NCBI GenBank assembly: GCA_041595255.1
Contig: JBFHKR010000164.1
Coordinates: 1 to 5,611 of the forward strand
Direction of reading: 5' to 3'
Source of the DNA: PGYR01 sp041595255
GTDB lineage: Bacteria; Bacteroidota; Ignavibacteria; Kapaibacteriales; UBA2268
DNA: 5,611 bases
The notes below the pieces were generated by a model. The model was given only the letters and a program-made list of their open reading frames with translations, searched no databases and was not told the origin of the DNA. This document shows, piece by piece, positions 1-5,611 of this stretch (positions within the stretch are counted from its first letter, which is position 1; each line of letters starts with the position of its first letter). Position numbers and translations under genes: made by a program.

Positions 1-1185
1 CCGCATCCCGTCATATTCGGATTTGTGAATGGATTGGCGATTATAATTTTCTCCTCTCAGCTAGACCAATTCAAAGATTCAACCGGCAATTGGATGGTTG
101 GCGAACAGCTTTATATATTTATGGGGCTAGTACTACTTTCTATGCTTATTATATGGGGATTACCTAAGATAAGTAAGGCGATTCCAGCTTCTCTAGTAGC
201 AATTCTTTCTATATTCGGAGTAGTAGTTGCATTTGGTATTGATACTAGAACTGTAGGTGATATAGCGTCTATTTCAGGTGGGTTCCCACCGTTCCATATA
301 CCTTCTGTTCCGTTTGATATTGAGATGATTAAGATTATACTACCATACTCTGCAGTTATAGCAGCAGTAGGGTTAATCGAAAGTTTACTTACACTGAACA
401 TAATAGATGAAATTACTGAAACTCGTGGTCGTGGTAACAAAGAAGCCGTAGCGCAGGGTGCCGCTAATATATTATCTGGACTATTCTCAGGTATGGGTGG
501 ATGCGCTATGATAGGTCAGAGTTTGATTAATATCTCATCTGGTGCAAGAGCCAGAATATCTGGTATTGTAGCAGCAGTTATGCTATTGGTATTCATTATG
601 TTTGGTTCTAGCTTGATAGAGCAATTGCCAATGGCAGCTCTAACTGGTCTGATGATAATGGTATCAATCGGAACATTCGAATGGGCTAGTTTCAAGACAT
701 TAAGAAGAATGCCCAAATCAGATATTTTTGTGATGATATTAGTTACCCTAGTAACGGCAGTACTTCACAATCTAGCAATAGCGGTAATAGTAGGTGTAAT
801 AATAGCGGCATTAGTATTTGCTTGGGACAATGCAAAACGAATTAGAGCAAGAAAATACGTGGACGAAAGTGGTATAAAGCATTATGAGATTTACGGGCCA
901 CTTTTCTTTGGTTCCGTTACTGTATTCAATGATAAATTCGATGTATTGGGTGACCCAAATGAAGTCATTATAGATTTCGCAGAGAGCCGAATAGTGGATA
1001 TGTCCGCTATAGAAGCACTAAACAGATTGACAGAAAGATATAGTAAAGTAGGAAAGGTAGTCCACCTACGTCACTTAAGTAGTGATTGTCGTAAATTGCT
1101 CAAGGATGCTGAAGCAATCATAGATGTGAACGTAATAGAAGACCCAACTTACAGATTACCAGTTGATTTAGTAAACGATAAATAA
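1..1185 (+). CDS. SulP-family inorganic anion transporter with C-terminal STAS domain (5' end outside window)
   Basis: The reading frame is open from base 1, so the gene starts upstream; the GTG at 25 is an internal Val codon, not a start. About 394 residues are visible, and roughly 100-130 N-terminal residues with the first membrane helices are probably missing. The first visible residues, PHPVIFGFVNGLAI, match the conserved SulP stretch in the middle of the transmembrane core. A second family signature, GGCAMIGQS, lies near visible residues 165-174 and is followed by several hydrophobic helices to about residue 275. A cytoplasmic STAS domain occupies about residues 294-390; its DMSA motif carries the Ser (about residue 335) at the position of the phosphorylatable Ser in anti-sigma antagonist STAS domains. 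SulP proteins move sulfate, bicarbonate or other anions across the inner membrane; the substrate cannot be read from this sequence. It ends TAA, 10 bp from the convergent PAP2 gene. Family call secure, substrate unknown. Confidence 0.95.
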   Translation, partial: PHPVIFGFVNGLAIIIFSSQLDQFKDSTGNWMVGEQLYIFMGLVLLSMLIIWGLPKISKAIPASLVAILSIFGVVVAFGIDTRTVGDIASISGGFPPFHIPSVPFDIEMIKIILPYSAVIAAVGLIESLLTLNIIDEITETRGRGNKEAVAQGAANILSGLFSGMGGCAMIGQSLINISSGARARISGIVAAVMLLVFIMFGSSLIEQLPMAALTGLMIMVSIGTFEWASFKTLRRMPKSDIFVMILVTLVTAVLHNLAIAVIVGVIIAALVFAWDNAKRIRARKYVDESGIKHYEIYGPLFFGSVTVFNDKFDVLGDPNEVIIDFAESRIVDMSAIEALNRLTERYSKVGKVVHLRHLSSDCRKLLKDAEAIIDVNVIEDPTYRLPVDLVNDK

Positions 1186-1195
1186 TTTATTAAAG

Positions 1196-2026
1196 TCAGA
1201 ATCTATATTGGAACTGAATACCCAAAGGCGAGATACCCAGATCATATTTCTTTTCTTTGGTTTCTTTATTCTCATTCTGTTCAAAACTGTTTTCATAAGC
1301 TTTGATAACAGCTAGTGCACTTAGTACACCTACTGAAGCACTTACAAATGTGTCAGAAGCCCAGTGCTCAGAAAAGTATAACCGGCTAGCCGTATTAAGA
1401 GCGGCTAGTGTATAAAGCCCCGTTGTAGCCCACCACCTATCTATTCTATTTGACAGAATAGTGGCCAATGCAAAACTCACAGTAATATGTCCAGAGGGAA
1501 ATGAATGGTAAAGGAAGTCGAAAGTAAACGGTTTGAAGGTGCCATTACCTATTCGGTTGTAAGGTCTAGAACGACCTATTATAATACGCGTACTTATAGT
1601 TATAAATCCCGAAAGAACAAGTGATTCGACCATCAATCTACCTGTAGTCCTTATATACTCGTCACCAATAGTAAGACCCACCAAATAAGTACCAACTGCT
1701 AAACCATCTGCAACAGGAATAGTACCGAAATTATCAACTACTTCTAAGAATTCCTCTTCTGCAGATTCTTTGACTTTATTATTCTCTATATAATTATAAA
1801 GAGGCTCATCGACAGGTATCAGAGCTGCAGTACCTATACCTATAGCCCCTAATTTAAGTGCTGTGTACGAATCAAAGTTAGAGATATCACTATATATGAA
1901 ACCTAAATCACCAAATGCGCTGTTGAAATCGTCAGAAAGAATATCCAATACATTTTTACTCTCTTCGCAAATCAAACTATTGGTAAGCAAAAGAGAAAAC
2001 ATTAATAGTACTATTATCCTGTTCAC
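1196..2026 (-). CDS. PAP2-family membrane phosphatase with signal peptide
   Basis: 276 residues carrying the three phosphatidic acid phosphatase type 2 motifs. Motif 1 is R147-X6-R154-P155, with Arg where KX6RP usually has Lys. Motif 2 is P177-S-G-H180. Motif 3 is S214-R215-X5-H221-X3-D225. By family knowledge H221 would be the phosphorylated nucleophile and H180 the acid/base. The N-terminus has a short charged region (NR) then a hydrophobic core to about residue 18, consistent with a secretion signal; the C20 context (LIC) is a poor lipobox. Hydrophobic helices follow at about 55-72, 105-122, 132-150, 178-193, 198-213 and 226-243. The C-terminus, after a Lys/Glu-rich linker, ends in an alternating strand-like segment finishing QFQYRF. 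The start is GTG (CAC on the plus strand at 2024-2026); an in-frame stop lies 15 nt upstream of it, and the only nearby ATG (codon 9) would remove the charged region. Substrate not identifiable: undecaprenyl diphosphate, lipid A or phospholipid phosphatase are all possible. Confidence 0.9.
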   Translation of the reverse strand: MNRIIVLLMFSLLLTNSLICEESKNVLDILSDDFNSAFGDLGFIYSDISNFDSYTALKLGAIGIGTAALIPVDEPLYNYIENNKVKESAEEEFLEVVDNFGTIPVADGLAVGTYLVGLTIGDEYIRTTGRLMVESLVLSGFITISTRIIIGRSRPYNRIGNGTFKPFTFDFLYHSFPSGHITVSFALATILSNRIDRWWATTGLYTLAALNTASRLYFSEHWASDTFVSASVGVLSALAVIKAYENSFEQNENKETKEKKYDLGISPLGIQFQYRF

Positions 2027-2040
2027 ATTAAGAATTATTA

Positions 2041-2072
2041 GTTAGTTCGACAGTTTTGAATGTCAATTTAAC
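2041..2072. other. Imperfect inverted repeat between the DUF4199 and PAP2 genes
   Basis: Two 12-nt arms (GTTAGTTCGACA at 2041-2052 and TGTCAATTTAAC at 2061-2072) flank an 8-nt loop. Read on the plus strand, 9 of 12 positions pair by Watson-Crick and one by G-U. It starts 7 nt past the DUF4199 stop, where a terminator would be expected, but on the minus strand no U-run follows it. It could be a weak terminator, an RNA-end stabilising hairpin or chance. The rest of the 53-bp gap is A/T-rich; I see no TAnnTTTG promoter for the PAP2 gene here, so co-transcription with DUF4199 is possible. Confidence 0.3.
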
Positions 2073-2079
2073 ATTATTT

Positions 2080-2613
2080 TCATTTATTATTTACTTGTTT
2101 AGCAGTCTTAGTTCGTAATATAAAAGAACTAATTAATGTAATTACTAAAGCTATCGGAAATATTTCCATAGTAGTAATCGCTATTCTATAGGGCATATTG
2201 CGGTATAATTCCATACTTTCGTTTAGTTTTTCTTTTGCGGTATTAACCGATTCTGTACTAGCTCCACTATCTATTAATTTTTGAATGCTATTATTCGAAT
2301 AATCGCTAATAAATTGTTCCCCATTAATAGAAAAATAGACTTCCCAACCTATAACGTAAAGTAGAGAAGCAACGGCTGAAATACCTAAACCAACCAAAAA
2401 AGCAGATTTGAAATCTATTTTATTATTATTTTTTCTTTTATAATCCTTTATCCCAATAAAAATCATTGATAGTGCAACGATCATTATAAGATATCCTAGC
2501 CATTCAGCTATAGAAAAACTACCAGATTCACCAACTAATATAATAGTAAAAATAGCAGATATTATAATAACAGCACCAGAGATTATTCCGTATTTGAAAA
2601 TAATATTTTTCAT
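2080..2613 (-). CDS. DUF4199-family membrane protein
   Basis: 177 residues with four predicted membrane helices at about 8-28, 36-54, 69-91 and 144-166. The segment around residues 50-93 has the DUF4199 pattern: a small-residue helix end with GIKDYKRKNN, then a short basic loop, then FKSAFLVGLGISAVASLLYVIGW with a conserved Trp. The region 95-140 between helices 3 and 4 is polar, predicted helical and probably exposed. The C-terminus is basic (RTKTAKQVNNK), which suggests a cytoplasmic end. DUF4199 proteins are found mainly in Bacteroidota and have no established biochemical function. The start ATG follows an AAAGGA ribosome-binding sequence at 9 nt spacing. The gene lies 88 bp downstream of the LuxR-type regulator on the same strand, and its first residues (MKNIIFKYGII) resemble those of the regulator (MKFIFKYGVII). 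I infer that the two act together at the inner membrane. Local GC is low; single 60-nt lines here run from about 18 to 32 percent. Confidence 0.88.
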   Translation of the reverse strand: MKNIIFKYGIISGAVIIISAIFTIILVGESGSFSIAEWLGYLIMIVALSMIFIGIKDYKRKNNNKIDFKSAFLVGLGISAVASLLYVIGWEVYFSINGEQFISDYSNNSIQKLIDSGASTESVNTAKEKLNESMELYRNMPYRIAITTMEIFPIALVITLISSFILRTKTAKQVNNK

Positions 2614-2622
2614 ACCTATATT

Positions 2623-2628
2623 TCCTTT
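2623..2628 (-). promoter_or_regulatory. Ribosome binding site of the DUF4199 gene
   Basis: The minus strand reads AAAGGA ending 9 nt before the ATG at 2613. It is the clearest Shine-Dalgarno-like sequence in the window; the other starts have only A/T-rich leaders, as is usual in Bacteroidota. It supports the chosen DUF4199 start and independent translation of this gene. Confidence 0.6.
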
Positions 2629-2647
2629 ATTGATTAAAAATGAAAGT

Positions 2648-2655
2648 CAAATCTA
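2648..2655 (-). promoter_or_regulatory. Candidate Bacteroidota -7 promoter element upstream of DUF4199
   Basis: The minus strand reads TAGATTTG, an exact match to the TAnnTTTG -7 consensus of the Bacteroidota primary sigma factor. It leaves a leader of roughly 25-35 nt before the DUF4199 ATG. No convincing -33 TTTG lies 19-21 nt upstream; the best is a GTTTAT stretch. DUF4199 may therefore have its own promoter in addition to readthrough from the regulator gene. Confidence 0.4.
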
Positions 2656-2701
2656 ATGAACAAGCGAGATATAAACATCACCCGAAAGTATGATTTGAGG
2701 A

Positions 2702-3127
2702 CTAATACTCAATAATTCCACATTCGCGAGCGACTTTTATTGCTTGTACTCTATTGCTCGCGCCTAGCTTTGAGTAAATATTAGATAAATGAGTTTTAGT
2801 AGTATTTAATGAGACGAAAAGTAAATCCGATATTTCCTTGTTAGTATGTCCTTTAGAAAGTAAGATCAACACTTCTAATTCCCTATTCGATAAATCTGAA
2901 TTATTTATCAAAGGCAAAGGACTTAATTTAAGAGGAGGCCTATTGTTAATAGGAATTTTAATTGATATATAAATTCCTAAAAGTAAAGATATAATTGCAA
3001 TTAGAAAACTATAGTTGTCCAATTCTATTACTCTGTTCAGATATAATATCTCTGTTGTTTTATAGAGAGAAATCAATAAAAAAATAATGACACCATATTT
3101 AAATATAAATTTCATATATGGTGTCAT
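2702..3127 (-). CDS. Small membrane-anchored LuxR/GerE-type transcriptional regulator
   Basis: 141 residues. The N-terminus has two predicted membrane helices, about residues 8-24 and 39-57, joined by a short polar loop. A Pro-rich linker (about 60-77) leads to a C-terminal LuxR/GerE helix-turn-helix at about 78-136. Its hallmarks are LSNRELEVLILLSKGHTNKEI, then a V/T-rich turn (FVSLNTTKTH), NIYSKLGASNRVQAI and the usual ending. There is no receiver or PAS domain, so sensing must come from the membrane part or a partner, most plausibly the adjacent DUF4199 protein. The start is uncertain: ATG at 3125-3127 (used here) or ATG at 3113-3115, four codons later. The second gives an N-terminus matching DUF4199 (MK.IFKYG.I). 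Both lie inside a strong hairpin. No Shine-Dalgarno sequence is clear for either. Only 9 bp separate it from the upstream peroxidase stop, so coupling or readthrough is likely. GC is low, with lines of 17-30 percent. Confidence 0.88.
   Translation of the reverse strand: MTPYMKFIFKYGVIIFLLISLYKTTEILYLNRVIELDNYSFLIAIISLLLGIYISIKIPINNRPPLKLSPLPLINNSDLSNRELEVLILLSKGHTNKEISDLLFVSLNTTKTHLSNIYSKLGASNRVQAIKVARECGIIEY
3075..3127 (-). terminator. Terminator-like hairpin and U-tract overlapping the regulator start codon
   Basis: On the minus strand a perfect 12-bp inverted repeat (ATGACACCATAT at 3127-3116, ATATGGTGTCAT at 3098-3087) encloses a 17-nt loop. It is followed at once by TATTTTTTTATT (3086-3075). 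Within the loop AAAT and ATTT can add a small inner stem. The structure begins 9 nt after the peroxidase TAG, where an intrinsic terminator for that gene would sit. However, the left arm is exactly the first four codons of the regulator, the loop opens with the alternative ATG, and the U-tract encodes part of the first membrane helix. It may therefore terminate or attenuate peroxidase transcripts, or hide the regulator start. A protein-binding dyad is an alternative reading. The structure is seen directly; its function is inferred. Confidence 0.6.
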
Positions 3128-3136
3128 AATAATTCT

Positions 3137-4417
3137 CTACTTAGTTAATACAGCGCCATTGAGTGGAAGCATACCAGAAGGTACTGTAGTAGGAACTTCC
3201 ATTAATTTAGGGTCGAGTAGTGACCCATTGTCTTCTAGCGCTTTCATAAAGTCAACTAATTGATCAACTTCTTCTTTTGTTAACCCTAGCGGATCTCTAA
3301 GAACTGGATGTAGCATATTGTCCGTAACTTTCGGATGTCTTGGTTTAGAAGCATTGTTGTAAAACTGTACTACTTCTTCAAGAGTTTCAAAAACACCATC
3401 ATGCATATAAGGAGCAGTAAGTGTAACATTTCTTAATGTAGGAGTCCTGAAAGCAAATCTACCTGACACCTGTTCTGTAAATTCTTCTCTACCGAAATCT
3501 TCTCCAGCAAGTAATTTTTTACCAGGTCCAATTTGTGGAACGCCTTGGACAACGAATTTATAATCAGAGAAATTAGGTCCATTATGACAAGTATTACACT
3601 TAGCTTTAGTAAAGAATAGCCTTAGCCCTTTTTTCTGATTGTCTGTAAGAGCATTTTTATCGCCGAGTACAAATCTGTCATAGGCTGAATTTCTAGTAAC
3701 TAATTCTCTTTGGAATGCAGCTAATGCTTTTCCAAGCATTTGTTTAGAGATCATAAATTCATCACCTCTATCTTCAAATTCCTTTGCCTCTTTTGGAAAA
3801 GCTTTTTTAAATAATCTCTTATACTCTTGTATTCCATCCATTTTATAGCACAATAGAGTAATCACATTATTTGGTGAATTGACATCTCCTTTCATCTCTT
3901 CTCTTGAAGTAGGAGGTTTCACAGCTTGTGATTCTAGCCCTCTCGCTCTACCATCCCAAAACATCATACCAAAGGCGTTTAACTCACCCGTTGAATCTAA
4001 ATTAAATGCTGTATTGAAAACAGTTGGTGAGTTTCTAGGTACATCTCCAATAGGTAAATTAGTTGCCTTTGAGACACCCAATTCTCTCTTTGGACCAATA
4101 TGTAGTGAATTACTTACGCCTGCAGGTAATTTACGTCCATCAGCAAAACCAAGACCTGGATGATGACAAGTACCACATGTTGATGCATTTTCTGCTGATA
4201 AGATTGGATCATAGAATAATAATCTTCCAAGTTCAATTCTATCAGGATTATATTGATTATCTGGGGGATATGGTATATCTGGTAACGTTTTTAATCCAAA
4301 TTCTGCTACTAAATCGCCATCTATAGGTGTTACAGCAGGATCATCTTCTGAACATGAATTAAATAATACTGTACTACTAAGTAGCATCAGTAATAATAGT
4401 CTGTAAATAGATTTCAT
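3137..4417 (-). CDS. Di-haem cytochrome c peroxidase/MauG-family lipoprotein
   Basis: 426 residues. The signal peptide ends in a lipobox (LFNSC, C22) followed by SEDD, predicting an exported lipid-anchored protein. Two c-type haem sites are present: C81-GT-C84-H85 and C274-NT-C277-H278. Family landmarks in order are GRLLFYDPILS (64-74), PRNSPTVFN (127-135), FWDGRA with the inter-haem Trp at W154, EEM with E174 at the likely catalytic distal Glu position, FRTPTLRNVTLTAPYMHDG (323-341) and TLEEVVQFYN (345-354). Members of the family reduce peroxide, or in MauG carry out high-valent iron oxidations, in the periplasm. By my alignment from memory, Y353 takes the place of the Met ligand of classical peroxidases, and no His occupies the usual first-haem distal position before PRNSP; both are MauG-like features. 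Start ATG has only an A-rich leader. Nothing nearby suggests an electron donor or a MauG substrate protein, so the physiological role is open. Confidence 0.92.
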   Translation of the reverse strand: MKSIYRLLLLMLLSSTVLFNSCSEDDPAVTPIDGDLVAEFGLKTLPDIPYPPDNQYNPDRIELGRLLFYDPILSAENASTCGTCHHPGLGFADGRKLPAGVSNSLHIGPKRELGVSKATNLPIGDVPRNSPTVFNTAFNLDSTGELNAFGMMFWDGRARGLESQAVKPPTSREEMKGDVNSPNNVITLLCYKMDGIQEYKRLFKKAFPKEAKEFEDRGDEFMISKQMLGKALAAFQRELVTRNSAYDRFVLGDKNALTDNQKKGLRLFFTKAKCNTCHNGPNFSDYKFVVQGVPQIGPGKKLLAGEDFGREEFTEQVSGRFAFRTPTLRNVTLTAPYMHDGVFETLEEVVQFYNNASKPRHPKVTDNMLHPVLRDPLGLTKEEVDQLVDFMKALEDNGSLLDPKLMEVPTTVPSGMLPLNGAVLTK

Positions 4418-4439
4418 ATCATTTCTATATTTTTGTTTA

Positions 4440-4472
4440 TATCTATACTAATAACAATCTAAATTACAAAAA
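4440..4472 (-). promoter_or_regulatory. Weak promoter candidate for the peroxidase gene
   Basis: In the 87-bp gap between the DUF2723 and peroxidase genes the minus strand has TTTTTG (4472-4467), then 19 nt, then TATAGATA (4447-4440). Spacing fits the Bacteroidota -33/-7 arrangement, but the -7 element matches only the TA of TAnnTTTG. The gap is very A/T-rich, so chance matches are likely. No convincing terminator hairpin for the DUF2723 gene is visible in it. Confidence 0.25.
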
Positions 4473-4504
4473 GTAACAATGAATACGAAAATTTTTTTAC
4501 ATCT

Positions 4505-5611
4505 CTATCTAAATTTTTCTATCTTTTCTAATAATCTGTTTTTATTGAGATTATCTCCTTTGTACTGGTAATAATTAAGGGCTGCTTTTAAGTTAAGCAA
4601 TGCTAAATTACGAGACATTTCGTGCAATTTATCGCTTTTATCTTTTGTAGATTTGTTGAGTAATTCTAAATCAAACTTTGTATAGTCAAGTCTTATATCA
4701 TCTTCAGTTTTACTTAACCGTACTAAAAAACCCTCCGGTATTTTCACGTAATTTTTTGCTATATCAGGGTCAGATTGTAATATATCAAAAGTTAAATAGA
4801 TCGGCCTTTTACCATAATTGAGATCAATAAAACAATTAATCATATTAACAAACCTAGATTGTATTAATCGAGCATCATAAGGTAAATCGGCCTCGAACTT
4901 TTCTAATTGCTCCATATACAGATCTATTTCATTACTGCACTGTTTCTGGATATCTGGATACCATTGTTCTAATGAGTTTACATACCATGTTCTACGAAGT
5001 AGCTCTTTCTCAATGAGTGTGATATCTTGTCTTTTCCCCTCTATTTTATCTTTATACCAAAATGCTGAGACCCAAAAATCCCATTGAGCAGTAATAATTA
5101 TAGCATCTTTCTCGGCTGATTCTGTGACTAATCTATAGTATTCGCTAACCGTTTTATCTTGCGATAAATCATTTGTCTCATAATGAGAATATAAATTAAA
5201 CAAAGGTATAAATGCGAAAAGGTAAACTAGATTTACTTGATAGTTTATTAACTGTTTTGCTGCCAAGCCAACAATTAGGAATAATACTACATAAGCCGTA
5301 ACGAAATATGAATCTATATCATGAATAGAATAATTCATAGAATACATAACGCATAGAACTGCCGTAGATAACAATGTCCAAAAAATTGTTTTATTACCAC
5401 GGTAAAGCACATAGAATCCATAAAATAAGAATAACACACCGATCCAAGTTAGCTGTGAAGGAATCAACTCAAAGAACAATTTAAAATTCTCTTTTGAAGC
5501 AGCAGAATCGCTAAACATCCAAACTTGGTATTGTGCACCAGTTACATGATAAATAAATTTGTCAAAACTTCGATGTACTTCCCCCCAATTGAACATTGGA
5601 GACTGCGATGA
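4505..5611 (-). CDS. DUF2723 (TMEM260/GT117-like) membrane protein, C-terminal part
   Basis: The frame stays open to the window edge: five codons (SSQSP) precede the Met at 5594-5596, so the gene begins outside and that Met is internal. About 368 residues are visible. FNWGEVHRSFDKFIYHVTG and YQVWMF match the DUF2723 segment with the NWG motif and following aromatic residues. Helices at about 52-70, 75-94, 99-119 and 126-142 follow; the second loop contains YSIHDIDSYF, a recognisable family motif. The remainder is a soluble domain with AIIITAQWDFWVSAFWY, LLRRTWYV and YP, typical of the long bacterial members. The last 40 residues form helices that could be one TPR-like pair. Human TMEM260, in the same family, is a protein O-mannosyltransferase (GT117), so a membrane glycosyltransferase using a lipid-linked sugar is plausible. 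The N-terminal catalytic part is not visible, so activity cannot be judged. It ends TAG, 87 bp before the peroxidase start. Confidence 0.85.
   Translation of the reverse strand, partial: SSQSPMFNWGEVHRSFDKFIYHVTGAQYQVWMFSDSAASKENFKLFFELIPSQLTWIGVLFLFYGFYVLYRGNKTIFWTLLSTAVLCVMYSMNYSIHDIDSYFVTAYVVLFLIVGLAAKQLINYQVNLVYLFAFIPLFNLYSHYETNDLSQDKTVSEYYRLVTESAEKDAIIITAQWDFWVSAFWYKDKIEGKRQDITLIEKELLRRTWYVNSLEQWYPDIQKQCSNEIDLYMEQLEKFEADLPYDARLIQSRFVNMINCFIDLNYGKRPIYLTFDILQSDPDIAKNYVKIPEGFLVRLSKTEDDIRLDYTKFDLELLNKSTKDKSDKLHEMSRNLALLNLKAALNYYQYKGDNLNKNRLLEKIEKFR

Noticed and set aside
25..27. GTG at 25 as the SulP start codon
   Set aside because: The frame is open to base 1 and the residues before it (PHPVIFGF) belong to a conserved SulP motif, so it is internal.
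111..716. Minus-strand open frames of 109 and 66 codons
   Set aside because: They are antisense to the SulP transmembrane region and their composition is the complement of hydrophobic codons; no independent support.
1863..2045. Plus-strand open frame of 60 codons ending in the hairpin region 2041-2072
   Set aside because: It is antisense to the PAP2 signal peptide and N-terminus, with no ribosome site or recognisable domain. The hairpin downstream made it tempting, but nothing else supports it.
2062..2067. TTGACA on the minus strand upstream of the PAP2 gene, resembling a -35 box
   Set aside because: No -10 box at suitable spacing follows, and Bacteroidota primary promoters do not use the TTGACA/TATAAT pattern.
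2647..2698. 7-bp inverted repeat (TCAAATC at 2647-2653, GATTTGA at 2692-2698) in the regulator-DUF4199 gap
   Set aside because: Arms are short and A/T-rich, with a spacer of 38 nt; a match this size is expected fairly often by chance in such a gap. One arm overlaps the candidate -7 element, so it is only worth a glance.
3879..4326. Two overlapping open frames on the plus strand (3879-4163 and 4063-4326)
   Set aside because: Both lie antisense inside the well-supported peroxidase gene and resemble no family I know; they are shadow frames.

Overview
The window suggests a low-GC member of the Bacteroidota or the wider FCB group. The evidence is family content: a DUF4199 membrane protein beside a membrane-anchored LuxR-type regulator, a DUF2723 (TMEM260/GT117-like) integral membrane protein, and a di-haem peroxidase with a Bacteroidota-style lipoprotein signal (FNSC followed by acidic residues). 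Start regions are mostly A/T-rich with little Shine-Dalgarno character, and one TAnnTTTG-type promoter element is present. All this comes from reading motifs; no database was searched and genus cannot be named.

Layout, left to right. The 3' two thirds or more of a SulP anion transporter with a C-terminal STAS domain reads rightward and ends at 1185. Everything else is on the minus strand and so reads right to left: the C-terminal part of a DUF2723 protein (5611 to 4505, 5' end outside the window), a di-haem cytochrome c peroxidase/MauG-family lipoprotein (4417-3137), a small membrane-anchored LuxR-type regulator (3127-2702), a DUF4199 membrane protein (2613-2080) and a PAP2-family phosphatase (2026-1196). 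The PAP2 and SulP genes converge with only 10 bp between their stop codons. No intergenic stretch exceeds about 90 bp, and there is no RNA gene, insertion sequence or CRISPR array that I can see.

How the parts may work together. The regulator and the DUF4199 protein look like a functional pair: adjacent, same strand, both membrane proteins, with near-identical first residues (MK..IFKYG.I). The most unusual structure is a perfect 12-bp inverted repeat with a 17-nt loop, followed by a T-rich tract. It starts 9 nt after the peroxidase stop codon and contains the regulator's possible start codons. It looks like an intrinsic terminator or attenuator built into the first 14 codons of the regulator gene, which would link peroxidase translation or readthrough to expression of the regulator/DUF4199 pair. 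The peroxidase itself reads as MauG-like in its haem ligands: Tyr where classical peroxidases have Met, and no obvious distal His at the first haem.
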